DNA of 64,000 nt from Lolium rigidum (Eukaryota; Streptophyta; Magnoliopsida; Poales; Poaceae), in assembly GCF_022539505.1 (NCBI RefSeq), contig NC_061513.1, positions 354,807,696 to 354,871,695 on the forward strand. Direction: 5' to 3'. Every line of letters starts with the position of its first letter. Position 1 is the first letter of the stretch. Under the pieces are notes generated by a model. The model worked only from the letters and a program-made list of their open reading frames with translations. It made no database searches and was not told the origin of the DNA. Below, piece by piece: positions 36,366-46,896 of the stretch. The position numbers were made by a program, and so were the translations under genes.

Positions 36366-38333
36366 TACATGAATTATGCGAGTTGTTCGAGAGTGCAGGT
36401 ATTTCAAAGGACCAAGTTAAGAGGAAGCTATTCCCTATATCTCTGAAGGGCAGAGCTGCGGAATGGTATAGGATGCTGAAGAATGGTCGATCTATTGGTT
36501 GGGAGGAAATTGTACCTCTATTTTATTCTAAATTTTATCCTCCTCATGAAGTGCATGCTGATAGGAATTACATTTATAACTTTTATCCTCGTGATGGAGA
36601 GAGTATTTCCCAAGCATGGGGGAGATTGAAGTCACTAATGCTCAAATGTCCCATTCATGAGCTCCCCCGTAGTGTTATTATTAATAATTTTTATGCAAGG
36701 CTTTCAGGACACCACAAGGACTATCTAGATGCCTGTTTGGAGGGATCTTTCACAAGCAAGGAGGTTGAAGCTAAGTGGAATCTTCTCGAAGAAATTCAAA
36801 GGAATACTGAAAATTGGGATAATGACAAAGGTAAAGAATCAGGTATAAACTACGAGTATGATTGCATTAAGTGTTTCGCTCAAACTCGCTGATTTTCAAG
36901 AGCTTAGTGCTAAATATGGTCTTGATCCTCAAATTATGGTCGATTGCTATAGAGCCTTTGCTTCTCATATTAATGTTCCTAAAGAAAATTGGTACATGTA
37001 TCATGAACCTTTTAAAGACATCAGCATGAAGGATGAAACTGTTATTAATGATTGCAATGAACATGCTCAAACTTCTGAAAATGCTATTTCCTATAAGCAT
37101 GTTGATTTTTTTGGAGTTCATAGACCTTTTGAAAAGAATAAAATTGAAGAAGAATATTGTATCCATCACAGGAATGAAAAAACTAGAAAGTGGTCTAGGG
37201 CTCTAGATGATCTTGGTGAAAAAGTTTGTGCCCTCTATCCTTTTATTTGTGAACTTTGCCATAGAGTGGGTCATTTTAATTTTCAATGCTCCTCCAATGA
37301 TAATTCGAACCTCATGAGCGCTGCAAATTTGTATTGTGATGATGAAATTACTCCTAATCAGCATGATGAACTTACATTATTTTTGGAGTGTGAATAGTTA
37401 TTGAGAAAAACTTCTTTGGTGGATATGAGTGCTCTTGATATTAATAGTGTCCTGCATGGGTGTCTTTCTTATTGCATTGATAATTGCCACACAAATACTT
37501 ACATACAAAATATTATAGAAGATGACACTTTGCCAAAATATGATAGGACCGCTGTGTGTTTTCAACTTATTAATGAAAAGGAGGAATCCTCCCAAGTTTC
37601 TTCTATTGTTTCTGGAAATAAATCAGGTTATGTGGAGAAGCTTCCTTTCAAGCCTCTTCCTCCTAAAGGAGGGAACGAGGAGAAGGAGACGAAGAGGAGG
37701 AGGAAGAAGAAGAAGAAGAAGAAGAAGAAGAAGAAGAAGAAGAAGAAGATGGGGAATAAAAAGAAAGAGGTAACGGCATATCCCCGCGTGTATGAGATAA
37801 CGATAGGTAACCGTAAGTATGTTGCTCCTAATGATTATTATGATAATGAATCTGAGTACAATGATCTTCCTATGCCCTTTACCTATATTAGTGATCATGA
37901 TTTGGAAGAGCACACTACTTTTGATACTGAAAATCTCTTTGGTACCGATTATGAAATTAATGATGTTAGCACTATCTATGTTCCCTCAAACGATGATATT
38001 GAAAGCTTTAAGCTTGGGGATGTTGTGCTTGAAGATCCTATATTTGAGACCTTTACTATTAGTGAAAATGATGATATTATATCTTCGGGCTTAGATAATC
38101 ATTATAGAGATGGCTATGACACAGGTTATAATTATCCTTATGAAACTTGTCATAGTTATGATGGGATTGCCAAAAACCATCCCCTTAGTATGCAACTTGT
38201 TTACCATGTTCAAATTCTTGATAATGATCCTGCTCCAATCTTATATTTACTAATTAGAGGCACCATAGGAGACACCACATTAATCCACATCATCAGAATA
38301 ATTATGTCAATTAGATTTAAAATTTGTGGCTAG
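36366..38333 (+). pseudogene. Gypsy gag-like ORF, C-terminal part, frameshifted
   Basis: Continues from 28299. It holds a retrotransposon gag core (LFPISLKGRAAEWYRML, then WGRLKSLMLKCP at about 36615-36655), a frameshift near 36885-36893, then DFQELSAKYGLDPQIM and a zinc-knuckle-like CELCHRVGHFNFQC (about 37250-37290). A stop at 37395-37397 is followed in frame by LLRKTSLVDMSALDIN. An AAG tract encodes a long lysine run (37702-37749), then acidic Tyr/Asp/Asn-rich sequence to 38333. No protease or RT follows. It was an unusually long gag-type protein and is now broken. Confidence 0.75.
37702..37749 (+). repeat. AAG microsatellite within gag
   Basis: About 16 AAG units keep the gag frame and encode poly-lysine (KKKK…MGNKKKE). 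Confidence 0.9.
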
Positions 38334-38339
38334 GATTAG

Positions 38340-41049
38340 TCAAGAGAAATATGGTCTGTAATGTAACATAAAAAGTCACATTGGCACGTTAGGTTTGTTT
38401 ACTTTTGTTTAAAGGTGCGTCACGGATCGTGAAAAATCCAAACAGCTGCCACGATGCTAGACATTATTTGTGTCATATACGTCTAATTTGCAAACACATG
38501 TATTTTAGAGTCCAAGATAAACACGAGTCTGGCTCAAGTAGTATAGATAAACACGAGTCTGGCTCAAGTAGTATTTTTTTCTGTTAGCGTTCATCTCAAA
38601 AGAAAACATAGGTCTTTTAGTGTCCAAGATAAATACGTCAGGCGCAAGTAATTCTATTTTCTACTTTGGCGCTGCGTTGAATTAGCCCTAACCTAAACCT
38701 ATCTCTATCCATTGGATCTTCTCGAGCTACCTGCCTACCTAGGAATAGGCAGTAGTGTGCGTACAGACGTGCCACCATCCAGTCGTATCATGCATCGGGT
38801 CATCGGCAACAATGGCTGTCGACGGTCGGCATCCGGCGCAGCAGCACGCGAGTCAAACATCCTGTCTTCTCAGGCAGAACGTCATCGACAACAGCGGATG
38901 CCGACGGATCATCTAAGGCAGCACATCGTCGGCATGTCGTCCGCAACAACTTCACTCTCCTTGATCGATCATCTGAATTGTGCAGCAGTGTGTGACCAAC
39001 ATCGTCATCTCCGGCAGCCCGTCATTGGCAACCGCGGATGACAGATTTCCTGAGGCACCAAATCAATGGGCAAGTTATCGGCAGCAACATTATTCGATGA
39101 CTGATCGTCTGAACTCGGCAGCAGGGCATGAGTTCCGCTTCACATAATCAAGCAAAACCTAGCACCACTCTAGCTGATTCATAGCTCCATAATGGATACA
39201 ACTACGTGTATACCAGATGGGTTCTATCCTCACATATGGCAACAACAAATATGCGAATTTTAAGTCCGCAATTGTATGGGCATAATGCCGTAGCATGCAA
39301 TTCGCCAAGCTTCGCACGAGGACGTGAAGGCACACCCTGGCCGTAGTCGCAGCGGCGGCCTTCTTCCGAAATCGCCAGTCGAAGCAAGTTCCAAGCAGTG
39401 AAGTGACAGCGTGGAGACGTATCAGTCTTATTCTGTTAGGTTTGGATCAGCAACAATTTCGACCAGGATGTATTACTAAAGCTGCGTCCTCAATGGCCAC
39501 CATGGTTGTCGACTGCTTTCGCTTATGACATGAGATAATTGTTGTGCTCTAACCTTCAAAGTTCAAACCACGTCGGTCTGTTCCAATATCAGGTTTAAGT
39601 CACTCATGATAACTAGAAGGAATTAGCGGATGCATCAGTCAAATAATTAGTGGATCCCTACTTGGATGATTTGATTATCGACGTACTTGGATCTAAAAAG
39701 AGTCGAGCGCCCTTCCACATTTTGCTAGAATGAAAAATAGAGTAAAAGTTTCTATCAATCTCGGTGCCGTCTGCAAGCGATCGCAATAAAACGAACATTT
39801 CCCACAAGAAAACATAAGCTCATGAAAATATCCTCCATTTTCTCCTAGGTCATCCAATTATATGGTAAAAGCTGCGAATGACATGAAAAAACTTCCATCA
39901 GATCGCGGTTAGAACATTCCTCATAATGGTGAAATCATTAGTTTTGACAAGTTCTCTTGGAATTGGAGCATGATTGCAATTTAAAAATATGCTACATGTT
40001 TTATACGATCAAGTTTGGCAGTATATCTCAATTGCTCATGAATTTTCTATATTAATATGACTATGCTTTGCAAAGTTAAGTAAGTTTCTATGGTGATTTT
40101 TTGACCTAATTAACAAGGATATATTTTATTCTAAAAAAACCTATTTACTCTGGAAATGTTAGCTAGATACTCGCGGGTGGCCTTGGTGAAGTGACGTCGG
40201 AAGAAGAAAAAAATCTATATTAAATAAAACCATGTAACCGTTAAATGAGATTGTGTATCACTTACCCTAATAATCCCATCTCCAAAAATCAATGATATCA
40301 TCAGTTCAGCTTGCTGATGCTTTTGCGATCATCACTTGAAAGATAAGTAGACAGTGGTGACCAAACTGACCACATGTGGATCAGATTTATGTTTTACTAA
40401 AATTATGGTCCTATTTTAAGCTATCGCAGTCAGCGTGACTGCCCGCTCCTTACCATGGTTTCCTTCTCGGCAGTTTCATGACCTCTTGGTGACCTAATTG
40501 GCATGAGAAATAAAAACGTTTGAATTCATGTAAGCTTATCTCTCTGAAAGTCGTAAAATTATAGTGAGTTGTTGACCCAAAGAAATGTGCATGTTTGAAT
40601 GTAAAAAAATCCTCTCCTGTATGGAGGACAAGTAACATTTTAATTTTGTTGATATACATACATTGCTTTGCGAAACAGATCAACACCGCTTTCGTTTTTC
40701 AAGCATATATTATCGACCAACACTCATTTGCATCGAGCAATGCCGGTGCAACTAAGTTTTTAGTTCCACAAAAAATATGAATATCATTGTCGCTAACTTT
40801 CCGAGCGGATACTCTTCAACCTTGGGACTATGTGCAATTCTTAGATGTACTGTTTGGTTCCTAACTATGAAGAGGCCAAGTATATGCCCAACTAAGGTTA
40901 TGATATTTGAGATGGTTGATATTATTGATAACAGAGAGATAGAATTACCAAGCTCTTAATAAAATTTCAGAAGTATAATATTTAAATAACACTACCAAAT
41001 TCTTAATAATGCCATACTAGCCCGTGCAGTAGCACGGGTTGACGACTAG
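38340..41049 (+). mobile_element. Second Helitron in the Gypsy element
   Basis: The 3' end is clear: perfect 7-bp hairpin CCCGTGC-AGTA-GCACGGG (41021-41038), 7-nt spacer, CTAG at 41046-41049, followed by T. Beyond it the Gypsy ORF resumes (TINEKSFSYAKNNDTFMHMNH in broken frame). The 5' TC end lies somewhere about 38320-38400 and could not be fixed. No Rep/helicase is seen. Quasi-repeats of 'catcgtcggcaac' type occur at 38795-39070; no gene is recognised. Confidence 0.6.
38517..38575 (+). repeat. Tandem duplication of a 28-bp unit
   Basis: ATAAACACGAGTCTGGCTCAAGTAGTAT-type unit occurs twice head to tail, with a diverged relative near 38630. Confidence 0.8.
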
Positions 41050-41347
41050 TTACTATTAATGAGAAGAGTTTTTCTTATGCAAAAAATAATGATACTTTTA
41101 TGCATATGAACCATGGTAAGAATGTTTTAAGTGATGGTTATATTGTGAATTTCATCAATGATGCTACTGAAAGTTATTATGAGAGAGGGAAACATGGTTA
41201 TATGCATCTTAATAATATTAAGTTTCCCCTCTTTATGTTGAGAATCATGAAGTTGCGCTTGTGTTGCCTTTCTATGCTTGTTGCTTTGTGCTTTCAGTAC
41301 TTGTATCCTTACAAGATTATTTTTCATAGGAAGAGGGTTAGACATTA
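41050..41347 (+). pseudogene. C-terminal ORF remnant of the pol-less Gypsy
   Basis: Frame with NNDTFMHMNHGKNVLSDGY, IVNFINDATESYYERGKHGY and MLRIMKLRLCCLSMLVALCF ends with a stop at 41346-41348. This matches, from memory, a C-terminal segment repeated in related Triticeae Gypsy ORFs (HVL-DNYIVEFV-DATENYYERG-YGY). Role unknown; the last part is hydrophobic and could be membrane-spanning. Confidence 0.5.
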
Positions 41348-41348
41348 A

Positions 41349-43939
41349 AGTGTTTCATACTTGCTTTTTGATGCTCTCTTTGCTTCAACTCTTATTTCTT
41401 GTGTCAGCATCTTTTAAAAATCACTGCGCCTAGCTAAAAGGCGTTAAAGAAAAGCACTTCTTGGGAGATAACCCATGTTTTAGTTTGCTCTTGTTTTGTT
41501 GTGTCTTGGAAGTTGTTACTACTGTAGCAAACTCTCCTTTTCATGTTTATTTCGTTTTTGTGCCAACAATAGCTCCTAGTGGAAAGAAAATAAGATTTGG
41601 AAAATTTTCACCCTGAAAGCAGATTCTGGACTTTCACGAAAAAAATTCATGCTCCTTACCAGAACGTCGGTTTGATCTGAAATTTCACGTGATTTTTCTT
41701 CAGGTTTTCATCTAACTTTCATTAGTTCATCACTTTTTGATTTGAGCAACAGAAGAGCCCTTAAAAAATCGATCTTTACCTGCTGTTCTGTTCTGACAGA
41801 TTTCCGCCATCTTTTGCATTTGCCTCTTAAATTATTTCTTTTCGGTTTCTTTTGGGTAAAGAACTTAAAAGGAGTTGTTACTGTAGTTAAATGATTTAAT
41901 TGATGTCATAATTATGTCAAACCTGAACCACTAGATTCATTCTTTAAGTGCACTAATGTTGCTAATCAAAGTGTGTTGAAGTTTGGTATGTACTAATTTT
42001 TGAGTGTAGGAAGGAAGTGTGATGCTATGAGACGAAGGATGGACAAAAGCTAAAGCTTGGGGATGCCCATGTCACCCCAAGAAATATTCAAGAGGTACAA
42101 GAGTCAAAACTTGGGGATGCCCAAGGCATCCCCTTCTTCATCAACAAAAGCATCAGGTCATCTTTCACTGCCCTCTATTATTGCTTCATGTGCATTGTGT
42201 TATTCTTGGAGCGTCATTTGCTTTTACTTTCAGTATTAGTTTGTTTTCTTTTGTTTCAATAAATTGGCATGGACCCCATCATTCTTGTGTGGGAGAGAGA
42301 CACGCTCCGCTTTTTCATTTGAACACTGGTGTTCTTCGTTTTACTTTTAATGTTCATGGCAAAAGCCGAAAGCCGCTGCGCTTATTGTTATTTGGTTGGA
42401 AACAGAAAATGCTTCATGTGGTAGTTGGTATATTGTCTTGAATAATTTGATACTTGGCAATTGTTTTGAGCTCTCAAGTAGATCATGTTTAAGCTCTTGC
42501 ATCATGTAGTTTAAACCTATTAGTGGAGAACTACCGTAGAGCTTGTTGAAATTTGGTTTGCATGATTGGTCTCTCTAAGGTCTAGATATTTTCTGGTAAA
42601 AGTGTTTGAGCAACAAGGAAGATAGTGTAGAGTCTTATAATGCTTGCAATATGTTCTTATGTAAGTTTTGTTGTACCGGTTTATACTTGTGTTTGCTTCA
42701 AACAACCTTGCTAGCCAAAGCCTTGTACCGAGAGGGAATGCTTCTCGTGCATCCAAAACCTTGAGCCAAAACCTATGCCATTTGTGTCCACCATAACTAC
42801 CTACTATGTGGTATTTTTCTGCCATTCCAAGTAAATACTTCATGTGCTACCTTTAAACAATTCAAAACTTTATTACTCCTTAATTGTGTCAATTTTTATA
42901 GCTCATGAGGAAGTATGTGGTGTTTTATCTTTCAATCTTGTTGGGCAGACTTTCACCAATGGACTAGTGGCATATACATCCGCTTATCCAATAATTTTGC
43001 AAAAAGAGCTGGCAACGGGGTGCCTAGCCCCAATTAATTAACTTTCATTAATAATTCTCTTCACATGTTTTGCCCTGATTCAGTAAGCAACTTAATTTTG
43101 CAATAGACACTCCTCCATGGTATGTGAAATGTTGGAAGGCACACGAGGATTCGGTTAGCCATGGTTTGTGAAAGCAAAAGGTTGGGAGGAGTGTCATCTA
43201 TAAATAAAACTAAAATACATGTGTAAACAAAAGAGAAGAGGGATGATCTACCTTGCTGGTAGAGATAATGTCCTTCATGGGAGCCGCTCTTTGAAAGTCT
43301 GTTTGACAAGGGGGTTAGAGTGCCCATTACCATTCGTTGACAACAACAAACACCTCTCAAAACTTTATTTTTATGCTCCCTATATGATTTCAAAACTTGA
43401 AAAGCTCTAGCACATGGTTTAATCCCTGCTTCCCTCTGCGAAGGGCCTATCTTTTACTTTATGTCGAGTCAGTTTACCTACTTCTTTCTATCTTAGAAGC
43501 AAACACTTGTGTCAACTTTGTGTGCATCATTTCTTACATGCTTATTTATTGCACTTGTTATATTACTTTATGTTGACAACTATCCATGAGATATACATGT
43601 TACAAGTTGAAAGAAATTGCTGAAACTTAATCATCCTTTGTGTTGCTTCAATGCCTTTTACTTTGAATTTATTGCTTTATGAGTTAACTCTTATGCAAGA
43701 CTTTTTGATGCTTGTCTTGAAAGTACTATTCATGAAAAGTTTTTGCTATATGATTCAGCTTGTTTAGTCATTATCTTTTTGTTAGCAAACCGTAGACCAT
43801 TGCTTTGAGTCACTTCATTCATCTCATATGCTTTACAATAGTATTGATCAAGATTATGTTGGTAGCATGTCACTTCAGAAATTATTCTTTTTATCGTTTA
43901 CCTACTCGAGGGCGAGTAGGAACTAAGCTTGGGGATGCT
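41349..43939 (+). other. Long 3' non-coding tract of the pol-less Gypsy
   Basis: 2.6 kb without a supported ORF. It holds repeated AGCTTGGGGATGCC boxes (near 42053, 42110 and beside the 3' LTR at 43925-43938) and a perfect hairpin at 42113-42133. It is homologous to the inverted 46897-49600 tract of the small Gypsy and to 58893-59467. Confidence 0.7.
42113..42133 (+). repeat. Conserved hairpin GGGGATGCC-CAA-GGCATCCCC
   Basis: Perfect 9-bp stem with a 3-nt loop; the same stem is kept in the other Gypsy element at 48765-48785. Its function is unknown. Confidence 0.8.
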
Positions 43940-45256
43940 TGATACGTCTCCAACGTATCTAGAATTACCGATGTTCCATGCTCATATTATACCAATTGCT
44001 ACATGTTTTATATACACTTTATATCATTTTTATGCATTTTCCGGGACTAACCTATTAACAAGATGCCGAAGTGCCAGTCCCTGTTTTCTGCTGTTTTTGG
44101 TTCCAGAAAATTACTTCTGCGAATATTCTCGGAATTGCGCGAAACAAAAAGCCACGTCCCTATTTTTCCAGAAGCTTCACGGAGTCCGAAGGAGAGATGA
44201 AGGGGGGCCACGAGCTGGCCACACCATAGCGGGGCGCGGCCCCACCTCCTGCCGCGCCGCCAGGTGGGGTGGGCCCCTCGGGACTCCACCGACGCTGCCC
44301 CTTCGCCTATATATTGTCCTAGATGCAAAAACCCTAACCAATACAGCCATATTCCACGAAGAGTTCCGCAGCGCCGCCGCCATCGACGACAAGTTTCGGG
44401 GGACAGAATCTCTGTTCCGGCACGCCGCCGGGACGGGGAATTGCCCCCGGAGTCATCTCCATCGACACCACCGCCATCTTCATCGCCGCCGCTGACTCCC
44501 ATGATGAGGAGGGAGTAGTTCTCCCCCGAGGCTGAGGGCTCTACCGGTAGCTATGTGGTTCATCTCTCTCTCCCATGGTGTGATCTTTATGTGATCATGA
44601 GCTTTGTAATCTAGTTGAATATGTAGATGTTACTCTTGTCTATTATGCACTCTAGAGGTTACTTTAATATGAACTCCGGAGTCACTCTCCACGGTGTGAT
44701 GGTGACAAGTGTGCGCATCGTGTGTGATTCCTTTATGACGTTGTGGAGCTTGTTTACTCCGGCTTGAGGTGTGCTTTTGCAGCCCTACACAATGAATGGT
44801 GTTTGTTATCCAACAAGAGAGTGTTTGAGAGTAGCATTTATTTATTCAATTATGTGATCATTGTTGAGAGTGTCCACTAGTGAAAGTATGATCCCTAGGC
44901 CTTGTTTCTAAGCATTGAAACACCATTTCCAACAAGTTCTGCTACATGTTCGCTTGCTACCATTTTTTTCAGGCAATTACAACTTATAATCATCCATATT
45001 ACTTGTATTTCACTATCTCTTCGCCGAACTAGTGCACCTATACATTTGACAAGTGTATTAGGTGTGTTGGGGACACAAGAGACTTCTTGTATCTTAATTG
45101 CAGGGTTGCTTGAGAGGGATATCTTTGACCTCTCTACCTCCCTGAGTTCGATAAACCTTGGGTGATTCACTTAAGGGAAACTTCCTGCTGTCCTACGAAC
45201 CTCTACTCTTGGAGGCCCAACACTGTCTACAGGAATAGAAGCGTGCGTAGACATCA
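43940..45256 (+). repeat. 3' LTR of pol-less Gypsy
   Basis: 1317 bp, about 97% similar by eye to 26409-27728, preceded by the purine-rich AGCTTGGGGATGCT tract. Confidence 0.88.
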
Positions 45257-45261
45257 GTCAT

Positions 45262-45296
45262 CATCAACACCGAACGTGTGACCGAGTACGGAGGTG
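45262..45296 (+). repeat. Angela-like 3' LTR, second segment
   Basis: Reads CATCAACACCGAACGTGTGACCG..., continuing 26408 after the GTCGT/GTCAT duplication, and ends at AGGTG, the target site of the next Gypsy. Confidence 0.85.
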
Positions 45297-46896
45297 TGAT
45301 GGCGTGTATTTCACACGTTCGTTGGGCAACCCCAAGAGGAAGGTATGATGCGCACAGCAGCAAGTTTTCCCTCAGAAAGAAACCAAGGTTTATCGAACCA
45401 GGAGGAGCCAAGAAGCACGTTGAAGGTTGATGGCGGCGGGATGTAGTGCGGCGCAACACCGGAGATTCCGGCGCCAACGTGGAACCCGCACAACACAACC
45501 AAGCTACTTTGCCCCAACGAAACAAGTGAGGTTGTCAATCTCACCGGCTTGTCAGTAACAAAGGATTAACCGTATTGTGTGGAAGATGATTGTTTGCAGA
45601 GAAAACAGTAGGAAACAAGTATTGCAAGAGATTGTATTTCAAGTAAAGAGAATTGGACCGGGGTCCACAGCTCACTAGAGGTGTCTCTCCCATAAGACGA
45701 ACAGCATGTTGGGTGAACAAATTACAGCTTGGGCAATTGACAAATAAAGAGAGCATGACAATGCACATACATATCATGATGAGTATAGTGAGATTTAATT
45801 GGGCATTACGACAAAGTACATAGACCGCCATCCAACTGCATCTATGCCTAAAAAGTCCACCTTCGAGGTTATCATCCGAACCCCTCCAGCATTAAGTTGC
45901 AAGCAACAGTACAATTGCATTAAGTATGGTGCGTAATGTAATCAACAACTACATCCTTAGACATAGCATCAATGTTTTATCCCTAGTGGCAACAAGACAA
46001 CACAACCTTAGAACTTTCTCGTCATCGTCCCGGTGTCAATGCAGGCATGAACCCACTATCGAGCATAAGTACTCCCTCTTGGAGTTAAAAGCATCTACTT
46101 GGCCGCAGCATCTACTAATAACGGAGAGCATGCAAGATCATAAACAACACATAAGCATAACTTTGATAATCAACATAACAAGTATTCTCTATTCATCGGA
46201 TCCCAACAAACGCAACATATAGAATTACATATAGATGATCTTGATCATGATAGGCAGCTCACAAGATCCGACAATGATAGCACAATGGGGAGAAGACAAC
46301 CATCTAGCTACTGCTATGGACCCATAGTCCAGGGGTAGACTACTCACTCATCACTCCGGAGGCGACCATGGCGGTGTAGAGTCCTCCGGGAGATGATTCC
46401 CCTCTCCGGCAGGGTGCCGGAGGCGATCTCCAGGATCCCCCGAGATGGGATCGGCGGCGACGGCGTCTCGCAATGTTTTCCGTATCGTGGCTCTCGGTAT
46501 CGGGGGTTTCGTCACGGAGGCTATTTGTAGGCGGAAGGGCAAGTCAAGAGGCGGCACGGGGGGCCCACACCACGTGCCGGCGCGGCCAAGGGGGGCCGCG
46601 CCGCCCTAGGGTTTGGCGCCCCGTGGCCCCTCTTCGTCTCTCCTTCGGACTTCCGGAAGCTTCGTGAGAAAATAGGCCTCCGGGCTTTTATTTCGTCCAA
46701 TTCCGAGAATATTTCTTTACTAGGATTTCTGAAACCAAAAACAGCAGAAAACAAAGAATCGGCACTTCGGCATCTTGTTAATAGGTTAGTTCCGTAAAAT
46801 GCACGAATATGATATAAAGTGTGCATAAAACATGTAGATAACATCAATAATGTGGCATGGAACACAAGAAATTATCGATACGTTGGAGACGTATCA
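45297..46896 (-). repeat. 3' LTR of small Gypsy
   Basis: 1600 bp. On the plus strand it starts TGATGGCGTGTATTTC and ends GAGACGTATCA; the purine tract (plus GCATCCCCAAGCTTAG) lies next to it. Confidence 0.9.

Larger units (their letters stand above)
26409..45256 (+). mobile_element. Large pol-less Gypsy element in Copia 3' LTR
   Basis: LTRs 26409-27728 and 43940-45256 (about 1.32 kb, TGATACGTCTCCAACG...GTAGACATCA, a few percent diverged). Flanking 5-bp duplication GTCGT (26404-26408) against GTCAT (45257-45261), one substitution. Inside are a tRNA-Asp-type primer site, gag-like ORF remnants, two Helitrons and a long 3' non-coding tract. No reverse transcriptase, RNase H or integrase motif is seen, so it relied on a partner. 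Athila-lineage Triticeae Gypsy (Sabrina/WHAM-like superfamily) is my best guess from the LTR start and primer. Confidence 0.88.

Noticed and set aside
36383..38333. Possible host gene with zinc-knuckle and poly-lysine
   Set aside because: It is continuous with the gag start at 27903 once the Helitron is removed and lies between Gypsy LTRs.
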